A program made the translations under genes and the position numbers. A stretch of DNA of 64,000 nt from Dracaena cambodiana (lineage: Eukaryota > Streptophyta > Magnoliopsida > Asparagales > Asparagaceae). A model generated the notes under the pieces. The model ran no database searches, was not told the DNA's origin, and saw nothing but the letters and a program-made list of their open reading frames with translations. Shown here piece after piece: positions 58,356 through 64,000 of this stretch. Location of the stretch: NCBI GenBank assembly GCA_036321105.1, contig JAYEPQ010000019.1, positions 6,116,886 to 6,180,885 on the forward strand, read 5' to 3'. The stretch's first letter is position 1; each line of letters opens with the position of its first letter.

Positions 58356-59358
58356 TCATCTTGCTATCGTCGCATTCACAGACACCTTTTTCTGTTCAGG
58401 CCTCAACTGGATCACATCTGAATCGACGAGTGCTTGAATTTTATCTTTCAAATCATAACAATTCTTGGTCGGATATCCAATATTTTGATGATAAAGATAA
58501 TACTTGAGATCATCTGTTTTTCCAACTTCCTCTGACCTCTGATTTTTGGTTAATCTGAGCATTCTCTTTTTATTGAGCAAATTAAACAAGATCACTGTTT
58601 GCTCATCCTTGAAAGCGTATGTCCGTTGCGATATAGAAGAATCTCAATTATTCTGTAATTCTTTGTTCGCAGCAGGTCTGGTGGTTATTACCTTCTTTCC
58701 CCTAGGGTGGATTAATTGTGACTGTGGCTGATTTATGACCATTCTCTTCTGGGCATGATACTCATCAATACGTCGGATTATTCCCGCTTGCTGCCCTTAT
58801 TTGACTAGATCATTTCAGATTTTAGACTCTACTGCTCCCATTTTGACCAATATCCTGGTTAGAAGGTTGTATTTGTAAGTCTCCACCAATATTTCCTACG
58901 ACATGCCATGTGGGCATCGCACTAACATTTTGCAGAAATACTCAACGAAACTTTTAACTATCTCGTCTTCTTTTTACTTGTTTTCTATAAGAGAGTGGAT
59001 GGATACTTAGGTATCATCTTCAAAGAAGCAGGCTAGAAACTCCCTTTCCTCGCCAGACCAGGATTGATGGTTCCTAGGGCAGTTGCATAAACCAAGTGAA
59101 TGCAGGCCCTCGTAGGGTACTTGCAAAAATCTTCATCATCACTAGGTCATTGCCCATTAGATGGCCAGTCTGCGAAAAGAAATAATACATATGCTGCTTC
59201 GGAGATCCTTTCCTATTATATGATTCTAGCTTGAGAGGCTTATATTTTGCGGTAAATGTTGCGGACTCCCACTCTATTGGGTAGGGTCTCGTAATTTCCG
59301 TCTCCTGCAATCCTTTTTGATGCATTAATGCGTCTAGTTGACTCTGAAGTTTCACCAA
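58356..59358 (-). pseudogene. E6 gag core and zinc-knuckle remnant
   Basis: The core (59074-59358) reads VKLQSQLDALMHQKG, EWESATFTAKYKPLKLESY and STLRGPAFTWFMQLP, nearly superimposable on E1 gag. The zinc knuckle near 58480 is YLYHQNIGYPTKNC, having lost two of its four ligands. The middle (58596-59073) carries stops and frameshifts. Confidence 0.85.
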
Positions 59359-59879
59359 TTTTTCGGCATGAGGATTAACAAAATATTCCTCCTCACTGTC
59401 TTGTCCCTCGGCATCTGGGTTAGATTTGGTCTCATCTTTCTTGGCTTTATCATAAGAGGAAGACCCCTTGCTCCATCTTCTGTATTCTTTTGAGTGTTCT
59501 CCAAGACCTTCGCAATCATTTCTTTGAGTTCTTCGATGCTCCTTTGCTGCTCTTGGATAAGGTGTTCTTTATCCTCAATCTTTTAACTCATCTCGGCTGG
59601 CCGGCTGACCATGTGGACCGTCCTCCTGTCGAACCAAGAGGAAGCATGTGATCGCAACATTGCTATGGCCGAATGATCGCTGAACACTTCATATTCTTCA
59701 TCAGAACCCCCTGCCAATCTTTCGTAACCTTAGAGAGCCGTCACATCTGATCTAAGGCGTGTGTGATGATAGATTTTCTCTGCTTCCGTATCAGAGGCAT
59801 ACTCTTCGATGACTGGCTTCTTGCCTTTATTTACCATATTTGATGTGAAAATAGACAATTCTTGGTCTAAGTCAGAGTC

Positions 59880-60296
59880 TCACCTCTGCAGTTGTCTTCT
59901 CTTCAGAATGCAAGATTCCAGTGCTGACAGTCGACTGAACATCGACGTTCTCTGGACTTCACAACGACAGTGAGTTAAAACTGTAGCGATTAACTCCTGA
60001 CAATAACATGATTGATGGGGTCTTGTTGTCCTTTTATTCGTGAAATATCTCCATAAATTCGGAGTTCCTTCATGCGGTACTGATGCAACCATGTTTTGCG
60101 AGCGGGGCTTACTTCCTAAGCTAGATCTATTTGTCCAGACATGTGGTTTAGCAGAATCGTTGAAGTTGTTTTTGTCAACCCCCAGATTGGTTCGATGCCT
60201 AGCATTAGTTTTGAAATGTTTTGCACAAAACAGCCTAGCAGACTTGCATTCTTTTATGCTTACGTGAGGCTGAGGCTTTACTTTTGCCTCATGCAC
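59880..60296 (-). pseudogene. E6 counterpart of E1 ORF1-like segment
   Basis: It shares VPHEGTPNLWRYFTNKR, CYCQELIA and MFSRLSALES with E1 8326-9003 (PHDSM...YLTKKR, CHCKQL, VFDRLTES). This supports a conserved N-terminal gag or ORF1 region in the family. Confidence 0.6.
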
Positions 60297-60374
60297 TGGA
60301 CAATCCCCATGTACTAGACGAGCCTGACATGCTGATCTAAGCTTAGTTAAACTAGCCTTGCTTGTTAGCTTATA

Positions 60375-60715
60375 CTTAGTTTGGTTTTCAAGTTTATTTG
60401 TGCCAAGCTGATGAGGCTGAGGACCGCTAGGCTGAAAATCACTAGGCTAAGGACCGCTAGGCTGAGATCCGCTAGGCTGAGATCTACTAGGCTGAGGACC
60501 ACTAGGCTGATTTTTGCCAAATTATCTTTTGTCAGGCTGATGACTGCTAGGTTGGCCAAGCTGAGGTCCGCTAAGTTGGGGTCTGCTAAGCTGAGGGCCA
60601 TTAGGCTGATTTTTGCCAATTTATGTTTTGCCAAGCTGATGACCGGTAGGTTGGCCACGCTGAGATCTGCTAGACTGAGGTCTGCTAGGCTGTTGCGGAC
60701 CGCTAGGCTGGCTTT
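60375..60715. repeat. E6 leader array: 15-bp repeats in a higher-order unit
   Basis: Tandem 15-bp units of CTGAGGACCGCTAGG type, about six in direct succession from 60420. Then comes a second-order unit of about 120 bp that includes TTTTTGCCAAxTTATxTTTTG twice (about 60510 and 60612). Because 15 is divisible by three, both strands stay open and give spurious Leu/Arg/Ala-rich frames. It occupies the same place as the E1 leader array but has a different unit. Confidence 0.85.
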
Positions 60716-61141
60716 GAGCCTTGCATGCTTCTTACTTCATGCTAGACTGATTTTGACCCTAGCATCTTTCTTGCTTCATGCTAGACTGATTTTTAGCCTG
60801 GCATGCAAAATGAGCTTCGGATACCTTACGGTGTCCTCTCCGATTCTGGTTGCGAATTCGGGAGAGTTTTTGTGCAGCGATAGGTTCACCTTGGGCATCA
60901 TACGCAACGAACTCTCTGAACATTGTAAGGAAAACAGTTTGTTCTGATGGACCAGAGTTTGAGAATCTAAGTGGTTGTTGATGAATCAATACCTCCTTGT
61001 CATTCAGAACTATTAAATCATCTTTTGTGATTTTGAACATCTTGGGCCGACCTCAATCTCGATCACCACCTTCTCCATCATCTCTCCAATTCTATTGACG
61101 TCAGATTAGATCACCATCTCCTCTTCAATATAAGAGATTTC

Positions 61142-61158
61142 TCTCACTTTGGTCGCCA
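61142..61158 (-). promoter_or_regulatory. E6 primer-binding site
   Basis: TGGCGACCAAAGTGAGA on the minus strand, three bases from the LTR. It has the TGG start expected of a tRNA 3'-end complement and matches the E1 site. Confidence 0.7.
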
Positions 61159-61161
61159 GTC

Positions 61162-62304
61162 TATTTTCTGCGAAAACAGGAGATCTTTCCATTGCCATTA
61201 AATTAGAGAAAAATTATAGATTATCAAATTTTTTTTTTCAATTTGATTACAATGAAAAGAAAAGAATAAAAGAAACAGACAGAGAGGACTTATAGATCGT
61301 CGCTCTCTTTTTACAGAAAATCATGGGATTCGAGGCAGCTATGAGAATCAATTATTTCCCCGTTGACAATTTGACATCGATGGTTGGGAGGCAAGCTCGT
61401 TCTTCTTCTCTGTTGAATCCTGGAGGAAGCACGAACTTCTTGTGCGTGAGAGAGATTTGGCCGTAGGTCTTTTTTTCTGCCGGTCCCAAGACTTCAAAGC
61501 TCTTGCGTATAATTTGAATTGCCAAATGTCAAAAGGTCCTTCTGAATCCCTCTTCAAGGGTATTTATAGACTCCCGTTGTTGAAGATGTTTCCTAATAGA
61601 TAGGAACAAGATCTCTTTTATAATCTTGATGAGATATTTAAATCTTCTCTTAATTTGATTTACTCCAAATTCATTATATTGGGTCCTGTTTCTGCACCTA
61701 AAATCAATTAAACTCAAATTAGAATTTGTAGAATTATCAAACTCAAATAGAATTAATTAGAATCCTGCACCCAAAAATTTAATTAAATTCTAATTAGAAT
61801 TTAAGTTTAATTAGAATTCGTAGAAATTACAAAATAGCTCGAGACGGGATCAAATTTATTGTGTGGTGAGAGAGAGAGAAATACTTTTTTTTTGGTTTGT
61901 TTTCCTCTGATTTTGGCCTCCTCCTTTAGGGTTCTTGGCTAATCCTTCTGAGTCACCACTTTTTTTTTTTTTTTTTTTTTTTTTATACTTCTGTGGCTTG
62001 GTGGCCACCTGAGCCTCGCGGGAGCCTGCGAGGTTAAATTTTAATTTTTTTTATTTTTTAATTTTTAATTTTTAATTTTTTGCGGCTCTTTCCCTCTTGA
62101 GCCTTATTGACGCCTGCGAGGGTGGGAGTGTCTTCGGAGCCCGCGAGGCTAAATTTTATTTTTTTTTATTTTTTCAATTATTATTATATTATTATTAATA
62201 TTTATTTGGATTTTGTATTCGGACTCGGATTCGGATTTTGGATTCGGACTCGGACTTAGATTTTGATTCTGGATTTATGCGAGGATAATTTTTTTCTTTC
62301 TACA
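61162..62304 (-). repeat. E6 5' LTR (1143 bp)
   Basis: On the minus strand it starts TGTAGAAAGAAAAAAATT and ends near TCGCAGAAAATA. The promoter-proximal part (TATA box at about 61559-61569) resembles the E1 and E2 LTRs. The distal part (61860-62304) is different, with an internal duplication of a GAGCCTCGCGGG...GCGAGGTTAAATTTTA segment. Confidence 0.8.
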
Positions 62305-64000
62305 TTCCGTACATTATTTTTGTGTGGATTTGAGAAGTCATGTATTTCAAAGTAGACATTTGATATTGTCAATTGAAGTAGTCTTTAATATCGCCAAGTT
62401 ATCTTGTTGAATTTTGCTAAAACTTAGGATGTTAGCTATGGAGTATGGATAATCACAGTTGACTTGATTTGTCTGTATTTGTTGCTGCTCTTTCAAATAA
62501 ATAGTTTATTAATATTAGTGAGATTAATATGTGTACCTATCATTTTTATGATATTATCTTTTTAATGCATTATTAGTTCTTATCTAAATGAACTTTCTTT
62601 ATTATTTTTTACTTATGTGGAGTTCCTTTATTATATTTTTAGATGCCTGAAAGTCGTATTGGTGAGACAAACCCAAATGATATGATTAATATCGGTTTCA
62701 GTTTCGCTTATTAGTAGAGTTCGGTCGGTTTCGATTTTGGATTTGTAATTTCGGTTCGGTTTTTGGTGGATTCCTTAGACCCAAACTCAACCTACCTATA
62801 CTTAGCCTTAATTCTTTCCTTGCTTTCCCATCATGCCACATGCGCCTGGGCCCCACTCCCACGCCTTGACCAAATCCGAATTATCTGATCTCCTTCCAGG
62901 CTGTACCCACATTGACTTCTGCACAGCTTTGTTTTTGTTTTTATTTTTATTTTGTTTTTATTTATAATATTATGGAAAATTCTATTTGAGCATCCAACTT
63001 GCTCACTGAGCTCACATCCAAAAGTTGTAAAAAATTACAAGTTTATCATTTTAAATGAAAATTGGGTAGAGTAGTACTGGCAACATATTTGCGTAGGAAT
63101 ATGCTAAGCTCTGGTGGAATAACATGAATTTAAATAGTTTATAATAGCTACGAATTGCTTTCCAAAAAAACTAGTTACGCTTTCTTGTGTGACTTCATTG
63201 GAATCATTATAAATTACTATTTCTCTTCTCTCATGTTCGATGTGGAATGGAATAGGGGTATTGCAATTGATCCCCGAACCAGGTTAAATCCATTAAAACG
63301 TTCGAGAGTAATCCGTGACTTAGAAAGTTGGGCACACTCAATTAGAATTTCCCATCTGCTGTGTTTTTCAGACTGTTGCAGGGGGGTGAGAGCGTGTTTG
63401 AGAGAGAATCGAATCAAATTTGTTTTATTTCTTTGCTTGAGTTGGCCCGACAAGGGATGGTAAAGAACGTGTCCACGGGCCAAATTTTGACTCTTCTTTA
63501 CAAAATTTTGAATTAGAAAAATGAAATTTTTATATTTAATTTAAAATTCGTACAGAACGGACCAAAATTAAGCTCGTGGATGCGCCTATTACTATCCTAG
63601 AGTTGGGAAACTGTTAAAACAGCTTATGGCACGATCATCACCGTCACAGCACCTGCATTTTGAACCAAATAAAAGCAGACCCATTCATTTATATTCCGTT
63701 ACTTTCTCCAACTTTTCTCGTCAATGAACATTATCTCTCTCATGGTTTCCTCCTTTTCTAATTTATAAGATATTTCGAGTTCAACTCTTCATGAAAGTCA
63801 ATTGGATAATGTAGCAAAAAATATATGTATGAGTTCGACTAATTAACTAAAAAAATAAATATATAAGAAATTTTCTCAAACCTATATTTGAAGCTTGGCG
63901 CATATTGCTTATTGCTCAAACCTTGTCAAGAATACAATTATATCATGAGCTATTTAAATTTTTGCAAGCTCCTTATTCAATCATATAATGTATCATTCAC
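62305..64000. other. AT-rich spacer to the window end
   Basis: Low-complexity words (GGTTTCGATTTTGGATTT, GGTTCGGTTTTTGG) near 62690-62770. No gene, RNA or element end was recognised. Confidence 0.5.

Larger units (their letters stand above)
54662..62304 (-). mobile_element. E6: third Tat-like element, heavily deleted
   Basis: Minus-strand member of the E1/E2 family. It has a right LTR (61162-62304), primer site, leader repeats, gag fragments and a pol C-terminal remnant. Its 3' noncoding region holds the repeat unit of E2. A polypurine tract (54953-54970) and part of the left LTR close it. Protease, RT, RNase H and most of integrase are gone. In their place is about 1.6 kb of noncoding, motif-rich DNA. 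Confidence 0.82.

Noticed and set aside
60381..60947. A 188-codon plus-strand frame and a 97-codon minus-strand frame rich in Leu/Arg/Ala/Ser
   Set aside because: Both are by-products of 15-bp tandem repeats, which keep frames open on both strands. No protein family or start context supports them.

Overview
The window is nuclear DNA from a flowering plant (most likely a dicot). It holds plant class III secretory peroxidase genes with the usual four-exon structure, plant LTR retrotransposons of the Ty3/gypsy Tat type (dual RNase H, antisense plant-mobile-domain ORF) and the Ty1/copia type, L1-type LINE 3' ends, and AT-rich spacer. Nothing bacterial, organellar or viral was recognised. Only one host gene looks potentially functional, the peroxidase cut by the left edge. 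Everything else is transposon or its relics. All boundaries were read by eye and may be off by 1-2 bases.

1-6.2 kb: the 3' half (exons 3-4) of peroxidase A (+), LINE relics, a GC-rich degenerate tandem array (1.43-2.23 kb), a LINE 3' end with poly(A) (2.39-3.30 kb), then AT-rich spacer. 5.24-23.6 kb: a second peroxidase (gene B, minus strand), closely related to A and tail-to-tail with it. It is flanked by about 0.58-kb inverted repeats, and its last exon is split by a 15.25-kb Tat-like element (E1, plus strand, 6494-21743) with a perfect GTGGT target duplication. E1 carries gag, protease, RT, RNase H, a second RNase H and integrase on its sense strand. A spliced antisense gene with a plant mobile domain lies between integrase and the 3' LTR. 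All of these are broken by stops and frameshifts.

23.6-35.5 kb: E2, a relative of E1 on the minus strand. It has its 3' LTR, a rearranged antisense gene with a duplicated first exon, a 79-bp minisatellite and a fairly well preserved pol, but is truncated inside gag. 35.5-43.7 kb: the 5' end of another minus-strand LTR element (E4), probably interrupted by E3. E3 is a 7.3-kb minus-strand element with LTRs of about 2.7-2.9 kb, perfect ATGAT target duplications and no coding capacity. 45-51 kb: an L1-type LINE 3' end interrupted by a degenerate Ty1/copia element (E5, plus strand). 51-54.6 kb is AT-rich spacer. 54.7-62.3 kb: E6, a third, strongly deleted member of the E1/E2 family (minus strand). 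62.3-64 kb is spacer.

The most unusual content is in the E1/E2/E6 family. It has an antisense intron-containing PMD gene; a short GCGAGGCTA-like motif scattered on both strands of its LTRs, leader and antisense introns; hypervariable tandem arrays in both UTRs; and two nonsense codons at identical positions in E1 and E2.
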